A stretch of DNA of 64,000 nucleotides, from the NCBI RefSeq assembly GCF_000442275.2, contig NZ_KE557306.1:548667-612666 (forward strand). The letters run 5' to 3'. Source of the DNA: Litoreibacter arenae DSM 19593 (lineage in GTDB: Bacteria > Pseudomonadota > Alphaproteobacteria > Rhodobacterales > Rhodobacteraceae). Both the position numbers and the translations under genes were made by a program. Positions 28,653 to 37,674 of this stretch are shown one piece after another. Within the stretch, counting starts at the first letter, position 1; each line of letters opens with the position of its first letter. The notes below the pieces were generated by a model, which was not told where the DNA came from, made no database searches, and was given only the letters and a program-made list of their open reading frames with translations.

Positions 28653-29111
28653 ATGACACGCGATTTGCGCACACGCATCACGGACGAGCTGAAAGAAGCG
28701 ATGAAGGCCAAGGACACTGCCCGTCTTGGCACGCTTCGGCTGATCAATGCGGCGATCAAGGATCAGGACATCGCCCATCGGGTCGACGGCAAAAGCGTCG
28801 GTGACCCGGAGATTCTGGCGATTCTCGGCAAGATGGTGAAGCAGCGTCAGGAAAGCGCGCGCGCCTATGAGGAGGGCGGGCGGCTTGAACTGGCGGAGCG
28901 GGAGCTGAGCGAGGTCAAGGTGATCGAGGACTTCCTGCCCGCGCAACTGTCCGAGGCCGAGACCGAGGCGGCGGTAGACGCTGCAATCAAGAACGTCGGT
29001 GCCGATAGCATCCGCGACATGGGCCGCGTCATGGGCGAGCTGAAAAGCAAATATACCGGCCAGATAGATTTCGGTTCAGTGGGCCCGATGGTCAAGGAGC
29101 GGCTGGCTTAG
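28653..29111 (+). CDS. GatB/YqeY domain-containing protein
   Basis: This 152-aa protein is a stand-alone YqeY family member (LRTRITDELKEAMKAKD, TLRLINAAIKDQDI, EVKVIEDFLPAQLSEAE). The domain resembles the tRNA-binding tail of GatB; the exact role is unknown, though transamidation support is suspected. It is divergent from carA. The 264 bases after it, before the nuclease gene, hold no gene I can support. Confidence 0.92.
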   Translation: MTRDLRTRITDELKEAMKAKDTARLGTLRLINAAIKDQDIAHRVDGKSVGDPEILAILGKMVKQRQESARAYEEGGRLELAERELSEVKVIEDFLPAQLSEAETEAAVDAAIKNVGADSIRDMGRVMGELKSKYTGQIDFGSVGPMVKERLA

Positions 29112-29375
29112 GCCGCCCGCCACCAGCGCAGGCAACGGCGCACACGGAATTCGTTGCCTTTTCTTTCAACCTGGGGTTGTCTGTTAGACAGCGCGATGTG
29201 CCGCTGCCGGTCAATTGACTTGCGCGATGAGCGACTGTCGCCGTGGGGGCATCTGTAAGGGTTTCCGTCTAACCCGTTTTGACGACATCTGTTTGTTACG
29301 CTCCACACATAAACAGGCCTGAAGGCCGCATCGGATAGCTGCCAAAGCGCGGCCACCAGCATTAGGGAGAATGAT

Positions 29376-32300
29376 ATGTCACTGGTAATTACAGGTGTGT
29401 TGGATGGTCCGCTGAGCGGGGGGCTTCCCAAAGCGGTCGAATTGTTCGTGACGGCGGATATTGCCGATCTGTCGATCTACGGGTTGGGGTCCGCCAATAA
29501 TGGCGGCGGCTCGGACGGGGAGGAGTTCACCTTTCCGGCGGTCTCGGCCACGGCTGGCAGCTACATCTACATCTCCAGCGAGGAGCCGGGGTTTACCGAA
29601 TTCATGGGCTTTGCCCCCGACTACACGGACAGCGCCCTGTCGGTGAACGGTGACGACGCGATCGAGCTGTTCGAGAACGGTGCCGTGATCGACCTGTTTG
29701 GCGACATCAACGCCGACGGCACGGGCCAGCCTTGGGAGTATCTCGACGGCTGGGCGGCCCGCAATCCCGGTGCGACGGCAAGCCCGGTGTTCGACGCGAC
29801 GCAATGGACCTTTTCCGGCCCGAACGCCTTTGACGGGCAGGCCACCAACGCCACCGCCGCGACCCCGTTTCCGACCGGCTCCTATGACGCCACTCCGCCG
29901 GAGCCGACCTTCGTCATCAACGAGATCGACGCGGATCAGGACAGCACTGACAGCGCGGAGTTCATCGAGATATACGATGGCGGCATTGGCAATGCCTCCT
30001 TGGACGGGCTTACGGTGGTTCTTTATAATGGCAATGGTGACGCGGCCTACGACAGCATTTCGCTCGACGGCTACAGTACCAATGCGGACGGGTATTTTGT
30101 CATAGGCTCCGCCAATGTGCCGAATGTCGATCTGGTGGAGTTCACCACCAACGGGCTGCAAAACGGCGCGGATGCCGTGGCGCTCTATGATGGCCCTGCA
30201 CCCGCGTCCGCCACAACCGACAACCTGCTGGATGCAATCGTTTACGGCACCAATGACGCCGACGATGCGGAACTGCTGGCAGCATTGGGGCAGACCGTGC
30301 AGGCCAATGAAAGCGCCAATGGCAACTCCACCGGTGATGCGCTGGCGCGCCAGCCTGACGGGACCGGCGATTTCACCGCGCAGGCCCCCACGCCGGGCGA
30401 GAGCAACTTCATAGCGCCCCCGACCGAGATTACGCTGATCAGCGAAATTCAGGGCAGCGGTGGCACCGGCAATCTGGCCGAGATTGGCGTTGACGACCGC
30501 AGCGCGCTGGACGGGCAGATCGTCACCGTCCGCGCCATCGTCACCGCTGATTTTCAGGACGGGCTATTCGGCAGTCAGGGTGACCTGAACGGCTTTTATA
30601 TTCAGGAGGAAGAGGTCGATTACGACTTCAACGACCTGTCCTCCGAGGGCATCTTTATCTTTGACGGCACCGCGCCGCTGGTGGACGTGCAGATCGGCGA
30701 TCTGGTGGAGATCACCGGCACCGTGGGCGAAAACTTCGGCCAGACCCAAATCTCCGCCACCGCCGTGGCGGTGCTGGAGACCGACCAGATGCTGCCAAGC
30801 GCGGTCGACGTGACCTTCCCGACCGCCAGTGTCATGGATGACGGCAGCGGGAATTATGTTGCCAATCTGGAAGCCTACGAGGGGATGCGGGTCAATATCG
30901 CGCAGGACATGACGGTGTCCGAGTTGTTCAATCTGGACCGCTTCGGTCAATACAATGTCTCCGCAGACGGTCGGCCGGTTCAATTTACGCAGGACAACGC
31001 CCCCGACGTGGCGGGGTTCGAGCAGCACCGGCAGGACGTCGCTGCGCGCACGTTGGTGCTGGATGACGGGCTGACGGTTCAGAACCCTGACGAACTGCGC
31101 ATCATTGACGGCAATGACGGCATCCTGACCGCCGAGGACAGTTTCCGCATGGGCGATACGATTTCCGCCATCGAAGGTGTGGTCGGCTACTCCTTCGGGG
31201 AATTCCGCATCAATGCGGCGGATGGCATCTACGAGCAGGCCAACCCCCGCCCCGAGACACCCGAGGACATCGGCGGCAACTTCAAGGTCGCCAGCCTCAA
31301 TGTGCTCAACTACTTCACCACAATTGATCTGGACGGCGTGACCACCGATAACGGCAATGACCCGCGCGGGGCCGACAGCATGGAGGAGTTCGAGCGGCAG
31401 GCCGAGAAGCTGGTGAACGCCATCGTGGCCATCGACGCCGATGTGCTGGGGCTGGTGGAGCTGGAGAACGACTTTGCCGGAGACAACTTCGCCATCAAAG
31501 ACATCGTGGACCGCGTCAACGCGGCGCTCGGCTCCGAGGTCTATGCCTTCGTCGATCCCGGTCAGGAATTCGTTGGTGGCGACGCGATCTCCAACGGGTT
31601 GATCTACAAGGTGCAGGAGGTCGGGCTGAACGGTGACATGGCCATTCTGGAAAGCTTCGAGGGCCGCGACTTCATCGACCCGCTTGGGGCAGGTCGCGGG
31701 CTGAACCGCCCGGCCATCGCGCAGACCTTCGAGGATCTGGACACGGGCCAGACGCTGACTGTGTCGGTCAATCACCTCAAGTCCAAGGGCTCCCTGTCGG
31801 GGCTGGACGCGGACGAGGCGCAGGGTGACGGGCAGGGCAACAACAACGCCACCCGCACCGAGGCGGCGGACATTCTGGCCGCGTGGCTGAACAGCGACCC
31901 CACGGGCCAAGGCTCCGCCAATACGCTGATCCTTGGTGACCTGAACTCCTACGCGCAAGAAGACCCGCTGACTACGCTGGCGGGTGCAGGCTTCACCGAT
32001 CTGGCGGCCGCGGAGCTTGGCGACGACGCCTATTCCTATGTCTTTGACGGACAAATCGGCACGCTGGACTATGTGCTGGCGAATGACGCCTTGGCCGAAA
32101 GTGTGGTCGGGGTGACGGAATGGCATATCAACTCCGACGAGGCGGATGCGCTGGACTACAACCTCGATTTCGGGCGTGACCCCGCGTTGTTCAACGGCGA
32201 CACCGCTGCGCGTAACTCGGACCACGATCCGGTAATTGTCAGCTTCGACTTCCAGCCGGTGTTCAACCTGATCGCGGGCACCAACCGCCGTGACTTCCTG

Positions 32301-32774
32301 TTCGGCACCGAAGGCCGAGACCAGATCGACGCCATGCGCGGCAATGACTTCGTCTTTGCTGGCGAAGGCGACGACCTGATCTCGGGTGGCCGTGGCCGGG
32401 ACACGATCTTCGGCGATAACGGCAATGACGAGATTGACGCAGGTGCCGGCAATGACGTGGTCTTCGGCGGGGCCGGGGATGACATCATCCATGCGGGCAA
32501 TGGTCGCCATGACGTGATTTTCGGCGGCGAGGGGGCGGACAGGTTCGTGTTCTCCTCGGACTTCGCGGAGGACCGCAGCCGCGACAAGACGGTGATCTTC
32601 GACTTCGACACCTCCGAAGATGTGATTGATCTGGGTGGTGCCGTGATCGCCAGTGTTCAGGAGCGCTTCTTCTCGGTGACGATCAAACTCGAAGGCGGGC
32701 GCGATGTGATTGATCTGGTCGGCGTGCATGACTTCGATGACATCATGTTCGCAGACGAGTTCATACTGGCCTGA
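29376..32774 (+). CDS. ExeM/NucH-type extracellular endonuclease with RTX repeats
   Basis: This 1132-aa protein has no N-terminal signal peptide. Two lamin-tail-like domains come first (about 1-170 and 180-345). An OB-fold region follows (about 365-500), then an endonuclease/exonuclease/phosphatase domain from about 635 with KVASLNVLNYF, VELEND, VNHLKSKGS, LGDLNSYA and SDHDPVI (about 949). The tail (about 967-1065) has nonapeptide RTX repeats such as GNDFVFAGEGDD and GNDVVFGGAGDD. RTX tails bind Ca2+ and direct type I secretion, so this is probably a secreted DNase for nutrient or biofilm DNA. AGGGAGA precedes the ATG. No type I exporter genes are in the window. Confidence 0.9.
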   Translation: MSLVITGVLDGPLSGGLPKAVELFVTADIADLSIYGLGSANNGGGSDGEEFTFPAVSATAGSYIYISSEEPGFTEFMGFAPDYTDSALSVNGDDAIELFENGAVIDLFGDINADGTGQPWEYLDGWAARNPGATASPVFDATQWTFSGPNAFDGQATNATAATPFPTGSYDATPPEPTFVINEIDADQDSTDSAEFIEIYDGGIGNASLDGLTVVLYNGNGDAAYDSISLDGYSTNADGYFVIGSANVPNVDLVEFTTNGLQNGADAVALYDGPAPASATTDNLLDAIVYGTNDADDAELLAALGQTVQANESANGNSTGDALARQPDGTGDFTAQAPTPGESNFIAPPTEITLISEIQGSGGTGNLAEIGVDDRSALDGQIVTVRAIVTADFQDGLFGSQGDLNGFYIQEEEVDYDFNDLSSEGIFIFDGTAPLVDVQIGDLVEITGTVGENFGQTQISATAVAVLETDQMLPSAVDVTFPTASVMDDGSGNYVANLEAYEGMRVNIAQDMTVSELFNLDRFGQYNVSADGRPVQFTQDNAPDVAGFEQHRQDVAARTLVLDDGLTVQNPDELRIIDGNDGILTAEDSFRMGDTISAIEGVVGYSFGEFRINAADGIYEQANPRPETPEDIGGNFKVASLNVLNYFTTIDLDGVTTDNGNDPRGADSMEEFERQAEKLVNAIVAIDADVLGLVELENDFAGDNFAIKDIVDRVNAALGSEVYAFVDPGQEFVGGDAISNGLIYKVQEVGLNGDMAILESFEGRDFIDPLGAGRGLNRPAIAQTFEDLDTGQTLTVSVNHLKSKGSLSGLDADEAQGDGQGNNNATRTEAADILAAWLNSDPTGQGSANTLILGDLNSYAQEDPLTTLAGAGFTDLAAAELGDDAYSYVFDGQIGTLDYVLANDALAESVVGVTEWHINSDEADALDYNLDFGRDPALFNGDTAARNSDHDPVIVSFDFQPVFNLIAGTNRRDFLFGTEGRDQIDAMRGNDFVFAGEGDDLISGGRGRDTIFGDNGNDEIDAGAGNDVVFGGAGDDIIHAGNGRHDVIFGGEGADRFVFSSDFAEDRSRDKTVIFDFDTSEDVIDLGGAVIASVQERFFSVTIKLEGGRDVIDLVGVHDFDDIMFADEFILA

Positions 32775-32786
32775 CGCAAGACCCCG

Positions 32787-32818
32787 GCCCTCGCGCGCAT
32801 GGGCCGCGCGGGGGGCCA
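32787..32818. terminator. GC-rich hairpin between convergent nuclease and DUF2244 genes
   Basis: GGCCC and CGCGCG pair with CGCGCG and GGGCC across 32787-32818 with a small bulge. It lacks a T run on either strand but lies exactly between two convergent stops, so it may stop transcription from both sides. Confidence 0.45.
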
Positions 32819-32822
32819 TATC

Positions 32823-33362
32823 CTAGCGCGGCTCGACCGCCAGAAAGCGCAGCTTTTCCTCCAGCTCGTCCTTCAGCGCCCCCCGTTCTTCGGGTGACAG
32901 GAACGCGCCCAGTTCCACCTCTCGCGGGCCGCCGCGCAGGGTTAGGTAGGTCTCCACCGGTTTGTCATGGGATACGACTTCCACCCAATAGGGGTTGGTC
33001 GCCCATTCCTGCTGCGTGCCATCGGGCTCGCGGCGCACAAGGGTGATGTGGTCGGGCCAGAGGCTGAGTTCCTCCACCAACTGGCCGGAGCGGTAGCTGC
33101 GCATGATGAACACCCAGAGCAGCGTGACCGTCAGCACCAGAAACGGCAGCAGCACCCAGACGGCACCGGAGCCGATCAGGGGCAGCAGCGGGATCGAGAA
33201 CATGAAGCAGGTCAGCCCGATGAAGATCACGAAACCGCGTCTCGGCAGGGAGCGGTGCGGCCACAGCACCACGCGGTAAAGCGGCGCGGTGCCGTCGTAA
33301 GTAGAAAGGGCCTCGGGATAATCCGAGGCCCCTTTCGATAGGTTTATGTGCTGGATGGGCAT
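32823..33362 (-). CDS. DUF2244 integral membrane protein
   Basis: This 179-aa protein has two membrane helices (GFVIFIGLTCFMFSIPLL and GAVWVLLPFLVLTVTLLW, about 43-90) and a cytoplasmic C-terminal domain with HITLVRREPDG and NPYWVEV. This is the DUF2244 pattern. The function is unknown. It starts six bases after the ctaD stop and is surely co-transcribed with it. That context suggests a link to cytochrome oxidase assembly or membrane energetics, which is inference only. Confidence 0.85.
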   Translation of the reverse strand: MPIQHINLSKGASDYPEALSTYDGTAPLYRVVLWPHRSLPRRGFVIFIGLTCFMFSIPLLPLIGSGAVWVLLPFLVLTVTLLWVFIMRSYRSGQLVEELSLWPDHITLVRREPDGTQQEWATNPYWVEVVSHDKPVETYLTLRGGPREVELGAFLSPEERGALKDELEEKLRFLAVEPR

Positions 33363-33368
33363 GGCCGC

Positions 33369-35039
33369 CTAGTGGCTATGGCCTTTGTCCCAGTCCGACT
33401 GCTTGGGCAAGATCTCGAAAGTATGCTCAGGCGGCGGGGAAGGGAGGGTCCATTCCAGCGTGTCCGCGTATTCGTTCCACGGGTTCGGCTCCGTCACGCG
33501 GCGACCTTTGGTCAGCGTGTAGAACAGAACACCGATGAAGAAGATGAACGACGCGAAGGACAGGAACGCGCCCCAGCTCGACACATAGTTCCAATAGGCG
33601 AAAGCCTCCGGGTAGTCGATATAGCGACGTGGCATGCCCTGGCGGCCCAGGAAGTGCTGCGGGAAGAACGTCAGGTTGGCCCCGATGAACATGGTCCAGA
33701 AGTGCAGCTTGCCGGCCCATTCAGGATACATGCGGCCTGACATCTTGGGCAGGTAGAAGTAGATGCCCGCAAAGATGCAGAACACGGCGCCAAGGCTCAT
33801 CACGTAGTGGAAGTGCGCCACGACATAGTAGGTGTCGTGATAGGCGCGGTCGATGCCAGCCTGCGACAGCACGATGCCGGTAACCCCGCCCACGGTGAAC
33901 AGGAACAGGAAGCCGAAGGCCCACAGCATTGGCGTTTTCATCTCGATCGAGCCGCCCCACATGGTGGCGATCCACGAGAAGATCTTGATGCCGGTCGGCA
34001 CCGCGATCACCATGGTGGCCATCATGAAGTAGGACTGCTGCGACAGGCTCATCCCGACGGTGTACATGTGGTGCGCCCACACGACGAAGCCCAGCGCGCC
34101 GATTGCAACCATCGCGTAGACCATCGGCAGATAGCCGAAGATCGGCTTCTTGGCGAAGGTCGCGATGACGTGGCTGATGATACCAAAGCCCGGAACGATG
34201 ATGATATACACCTCGGGGTGGCCGAAGAACCAAAGCAGGTGCTGATACAGGATCGGGTCGCCGCCGCCTTCAGGCTGGAAGAAGGTGGTGCCGAAGTTCC
34301 GGTCGGTCAGCAGCATGGTGATGGCGCCTGCCAGAACGGGCAGGGACAGCAGGATCAGCCACGCGGTCACGAAGATCGACCACGAAAACAGCGGAACCTT
34401 GTGCAGCGTCATGCCGGGGGTGCGCATGTTCAGGAAGGTGGTGATCATGTTGATCGCGCCCAGAATGGACGAGGCACCGGACATGTGAACCGCGAAGATG
34501 GCGAAGTCCATGGACATACCCGCCTCGGAGGTCGACAGCGGCGCATAAAGCACCCAGCCCACGCCGGAGCCAAGCTGGTCGTTTCCGCCGGGGGTCAGCA
34601 GGGAGGCCACGGCCAGCGAACAGCCAGCCACATACATCCAGTAGGACAGGTTGTTCATGCGCGGGAACGCCATGTCAGGCGCGCCAATTTGCAGCGGCAT
34701 GAAGTAGTTACCGAAGCCGCCGAACAGCGCCGGAATGACCACGAAGAACATCATCAGGATGCCGTGGCCGGTGATCAGCACGTTCCAGAGGTGGCCGTTG
34801 GGGGTACAGTCAGCGACAGCCGCGGCGGTCAGACGGGCACCTTCGAGGCACATATATTGAACGCCGGGCTCCATAAGCTCCAACCGCATGTAGACGGTGA
34901 AGATCACGGACACCAAACCCATCAGGCCGGCGGTGAAGAGATACAAGATCCCGATATCTTTGTGGTTCGTGGACATGAACCAGCGGGTGAAGAACCCCCG
35001 CTCGTCGTGGTCATGTCCCTGGATGGCGGCGTCGGCCAT
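33369..35039 (-). CDS. ctaD: Cytochrome c oxidase subunit I (aa3 type)
   Basis: This 556-aa, 12-helix catalytic subunit carries heme a, heme a3 and CuB. Visible signatures are [17 protein letters not shown] (CuB His and cross-linked Tyr, the K-channel helix), [11 protein letters not shown] (CuB His pair), and [17 protein letters not shown] (heme a/a3 His ligands). It reduces O2 to water and pumps protons. Other oxidase genes are not adjacent; only DUF2244 follows. Confidence 0.97.
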   Translation of the reverse strand: MADAAIQGHDHDERGFFTRWFMSTNHKDIGILYLFTAGLMGLVSVIFTVYMRLELMEPGVQYMCLEGARLTAAAVADCTPNGHLWNVLITGHGILMMFFVVIPALFGGFGNYFMPLQIGAPDMAFPRMNNLSYWMYVAGCSLAVASLLTPGGNDQLGSGVGWVLYAPLSTSEAGMSMDFAIFAVHMSGASSILGAINMITTFLNMRTPGMTLHKVPLFSWSIFVTAWLILLSLPVLAGAITMLLTDRNFGTTFFQPEGGGDPILYQHLLWFFGHPEVYIIIVPGFGIISHVIATFAKKPIFGYLPMVYAMVAIGALGFVVWAHHMYTVGMSLSQQSYFMMATMVIAVPTGIKIFSWIATMWGGSIEMKTPMLWAFGFLFLFTVGGVTGIVLSQAGIDRAYHDTYYVVAHFHYVMSLGAVFCIFAGIYFYLPKMSGRMYPEWAGKLHFWTMFIGANLTFFPQHFLGRQGMPRRYIDYPEAFAYWNYVSSWGAFLSFASFIFFIGVLFYTLTKGRRVTEPNPWNEYADTLEWTLPSPPPEHTFEILPKQSDWDKGHSH

Positions 35040-35200
35040 GCGATTCTCCCGTTTCCACTCGTTTGTGCAGGGCTGTTGGTCCCCGCAAGAAGATCGGGGC
35101 AGACTCGCCCCTTATGTTTATTTTCCCGTTTTAGAGATGATAGGCGGGAGGGGCAATGTTTCAACCACCTGAATCCCGCGCAAAATGTCGCATTTTTGGC

Positions 35201-35226
35201 AAAAAGACCGGACGCAATGTCCGGTC
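35201..35226 (-). terminator. Intrinsic terminator after the anti-sigma factor gene
   Basis: On the minus strand GACCGGAC pairs with GTCCGGTC around a 5-base loop, followed by five T. It lies 11 bases after the anti-sigma stop and ends the sigma/anti-sigma unit before ctaD. Confidence 0.9.
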
Positions 35227-35236
35227 TTCCCGTGTT

Positions 35237-35950
35237 TTAGATGTCGGTCACTTGACCCACAGCCAGCACCGCGCCAGTGGGCGCGCCGGTGGGCGAGCCG
35301 CCGGTTGGCTCGTCGGAGATGGCCAGCACAAGCCCGCCCACATCGGCGCGCAGGGCTTCAGGCAGGGAAAGCTGGCCCTTGGCGTCAGCAGGAAGCAGCC
35401 CCAGCGACACAGGCGCGTTGTCACCCGCGATGGCCCACAACTCCAGCGCGCGGTCCGGTGCGGGCGCACCTGCGGTCCGGTTGATCTGCAAACCGCCCGT
35501 AGCGGCGTCGTAGACTGCCAGCACCCGCAGGCTGTTGTCTTCCGCCGCGATTTCCGAGACGAAGAGCGCCCCGCGCTCGGACGCGGGGGGCAACGGGGCA
35601 GGCGCTTGTTGCGTGACCAGCATTACCGCCATGACCACCGCCGCTGCGGTCGCGGCAAAGCTTGTAGCACGCCACAACCCGATGCGGTCCCAGATGGATG
35701 TCGGGGTGTCGGCCTCCCCGAACAGGTCGGCCAGCAATGCGGTCTTCACGGCGGGAGAAGGCCTTTCCTCGGCAATCTCGTCCGAGAGCGGCGCGAACTG
35801 GTTCACGGCCTCGGCTACCAGCGCTTCGAGATCGCGATCGTCCAGCATCCGCGCCTCGAAGGCGGCTTCCTCGTCCTTCGTTAGCAGACGCAAGGCATAT
35901 TCAGTGGCCAGCAGGTGATCTTCTTCGGGTATCTCGGGTTGAGTGCTCAT
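35237..35950 (-). CDS. Anti-sigma factor, RskA-type
   Basis: This 237-aa protein has a cytoplasmic N-terminal helical region (EEDHLLATEYALRLLTKDEE), one membrane helix (about 93-112, FAATAAAVVMAVMLVT) and a periplasmic RskA-like domain (SLRVLAVYDAATGGLQINR, ALELWAIAGD). It should hold the adjacent ECF sigma factor inactive at the membrane until a signal releases it. The ATGA overlap with the sigma gene supports the pairing. The start at 35950 was chosen from that overlap. Confidence 0.88.
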   Translation of the reverse strand: MSTQPEIPEEDHLLATEYALRLLTKDEEAAFEARMLDDRDLEALVAEAVNQFAPLSDEIAEERPSPAVKTALLADLFGEADTPTSIWDRIGLWRATSFAATAAAVVMAVMLVTQQAPAPLPPASERGALFVSEIAAEDNSLRVLAVYDAATGGLQINRTAGAPAPDRALELWAIAGDNAPVSLGLLPADAKGQLSLPEALRADVGGLVLAISDEPTGGSPTGAPTGAVLAVGQVTDI

Positions 35951-36489
35951 TGGCTCATACACTCCCGCAAGCTGATCAGGCTGCGGCGCAGCCATGTGCG
36001 CATCGTGTTCAGCGGCACGTCAAAGCGGGCGGCGAGGTCGGCATAGCTGAGCCCGTCCAGATAGGCCCCGCGCACGGCGTCACGCTTGTCGTCGTCCAGT
36101 TGCTCCATGCACCCCATGATCCGGCCCGCCTCGCTTGAGGCGATGGCAGACTGCTCCGGCGTCGGGCCGGAGGACGGCATCGTGTCCATTACGTCCGCGA
36201 CGTCACTTTCGTCCTTTGTGGCCCTCAGCCGGTCGATGGCCGTGTTGCGGGCGATGGTGATTAGCCAGGTCATTGGGCTCATCCCGTTCCTTGAATATCT
36301 GTCTGCGTATCGCCAGACCTTCATGAATGTCTCTTGCAAGACGTCCTCGGCGCTGGCCCTGTTGTTCAACACACGCAGCGCCACACCCAAAAGTTTCGCG
36401 CTGGTGGCATCATACAGGTTCGAGAACGCCGTCCGGTCCCCCAAAGCGACCCTGGAAATCATGTGTTCAATGTCGGAAGTTGTTGTCAT
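35947..36489 (-). CDS. ECF-family RNA polymerase sigma factor
   Basis: This 180-aa sigma factor has region 2 (AFSNLYDATSAKLLGVALRV, EDVLQETFMKVWRYADRY, PMTWLITIARNTAIDRLR) and region 4 (LDGLSYADLAARFDVPLNTM followed by RTWLRRSL). The start at 36489 (MTTTSDIEHMISR) is likeliest; an in-frame ATG 11 codons upstream is possible. It forms an operon with the RskA-type anti-sigma factor, the layout seen for SigK-like systems. No self-regulated promoter was recognised in the 36490-36751 gap. Confidence 0.9.
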   Translation of the reverse strand: MTTTSDIEHMISRVALGDRTAFSNLYDATSAKLLGVALRVLNNRASAEDVLQETFMKVWRYADRYSRNGMSPMTWLITIARNTAIDRLRATKDESDVADVMDTMPSSGPTPEQSAIASSEAGRIMGCMEQLDDDKRDAVRGAYLDGLSYADLAARFDVPLNTMRTWLRRSLISLRECMSQ

Positions 36490-36751
36490 TTCAAGGGGTT
36501 CCGTTGTGAGGGCGCCATCCAAGGACGGGGGCGGGGTTATCGGCGTTCAGTATGACACGACCTAAATGGCCGGGGTCAATAGTCACGGCATTCTTTGGGC
36601 CGGCGGCGCAAGGTTTATCAGATGGAGATTTTGGTTAAGCGTAATCATAGGGTTATTAGGCATCTTCCCAAAAATTACCGTTTCGTGAAACTCTGTCGAA
36701 CATCACATCGTGGGTTCACTCCGGGGCTGAAACGCAAAACGGAGTCTGAAC

Positions 36752-36895
36752 ATGATCAAGCTCATAGAACAGATGGTTAACTTTTTGTCCGCCCCGCAGG
36801 TCGATCCGATACCGACATCTGCACGCCCGATGGTTACGCGCGACGAAGTGGAGAGCCTGTTTTCCCGTGAGTTGGGCCGCAAGCGCCTGCATTGA
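36752..36895 (+). CDS. Small hypothetical protein (47 aa)
   Basis: This short frame reads MIKLIEQMVNFLSAPQVDP with a hydrophilic, charged tail (TRDEVESLFSRELGRKRLH). A GGAG site lies 9 bases before the ATG, and the frame fills the space between the sigma factor gene and lipB. I do not recognise a family. Codon use in the tail is like that of real genes here (cgc, ctg, gag). Confidence 0.5.
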   Translation: MIKLIEQMVNFLSAPQVDPIPTSARPMVTRDEVESLFSRELGRKRLH

Positions 36896-36907
36896 TGCGC
36901 GCGGGGA

Positions 36908-37558
36908 CTAGCTGCCGAAAGCGGTGTCGAATTCCTGCCGCAACGCCAGATCCAGATCGTCCATCGTCACCGGCAAGCCCAGATCGACCAGCGAGGTGAC
37001 GCCGTGTTCGGTGATGCCGCAGGGCACGATGCCGCTGAAATGCTCCAGATCGGGCTCCACGTTGATCGACAGGCCGTGAAAGGTCACCCATTTACGCACA
37101 CGCACCCCGATTGCCGCGATCTTGTCCTCCGCCGGGGCTCCGTTTGGCTGCAACGGCTTCTCGGGCCGCTCCACCCAGACACCCACGCGGCCCTCGCGGA
37201 TATGGCCGGTCACGTTGAACTGGGCGAGGGTGGCGATAACCCAACGCTCCAGCTGCTGCACATATTGGCGAATGTCGCGCCCGCGCTGGTTCAGATCCAG
37301 CATGGCATAGGCCACGCGCTGGCCCGGGCCGTGATAGGTGTATTGCCCCCCCCGCCGCGACGGATAGACGGGAAAGCGGTCCGGTGCGACCAGATCGGCG
37401 GGGTTGGCAGAGGTGCCGGCGGTGTAGAGCGGGGGGTGTTCGACCAGCCAGATGCATTCGGACGCCTCACCGCGCTGGATGGCGTCGGCGCGACTTTCCA
37501 TGAACGCCACCGCTTCGGCGTAGTCGGTCAAACCGACCGTCGTGATCCATTCCACCAT
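36908..37558 (-). CDS. lipB: Lipoyl(octanoyl) transferase
   Basis: This 216-aa enzyme moves octanoate from acyl carrier protein to the lipoyl domains of dehydrogenases. The catalytic pair is visible: K146 in [13 protein letters not shown] and C180 in [15 protein letters not shown]. The family block [20 protein letters not shown] is present at 68-87. It is convergent with the small 47-aa gene, with no overlap. Confidence 0.97.
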   Translation of the reverse strand: MVEWITTVGLTDYAEAVAFMESRADAIQRGEASECIWLVEHPPLYTAGTSANPADLVAPDRFPVYPSRRGGQYTYHGPGQRVAYAMLDLNQRGRDIRQYVQQLERWVIATLAQFNVTGHIREGRVGVWVERPEKPLQPNGAPAEDKIAAIGVRVRKWVTFHGLSINVEPDLEHFSGIVPCGITEHGVTSLVDLGLPVTMDDLDLALRQEFDTAFGS

Positions 37559-37674
37559 GCGTCATACCCTTTTCAAGGCGCGAATGCCCGTTTTCACGCC
37601 TTTTTCCTAGGCCCAACTTTAATGTGCATGTTACGCTGGGTCAGGTGGTAAAGTTGTGTACTAGGAGGAAATGC

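Noticed and set aside
32156..32819. Long antisense frames opposite the RTX nuclease
   Set aside because: High-G+C coding DNA gives long shadow frames on the other strand; none has a ribosome binding site or a recognisable domain.
36490..36751. Self-regulated ECF promoter upstream of the sigma factor
   Set aside because: No convincing GGAAC-type -35 with a matching -10 was found on the minus strand.
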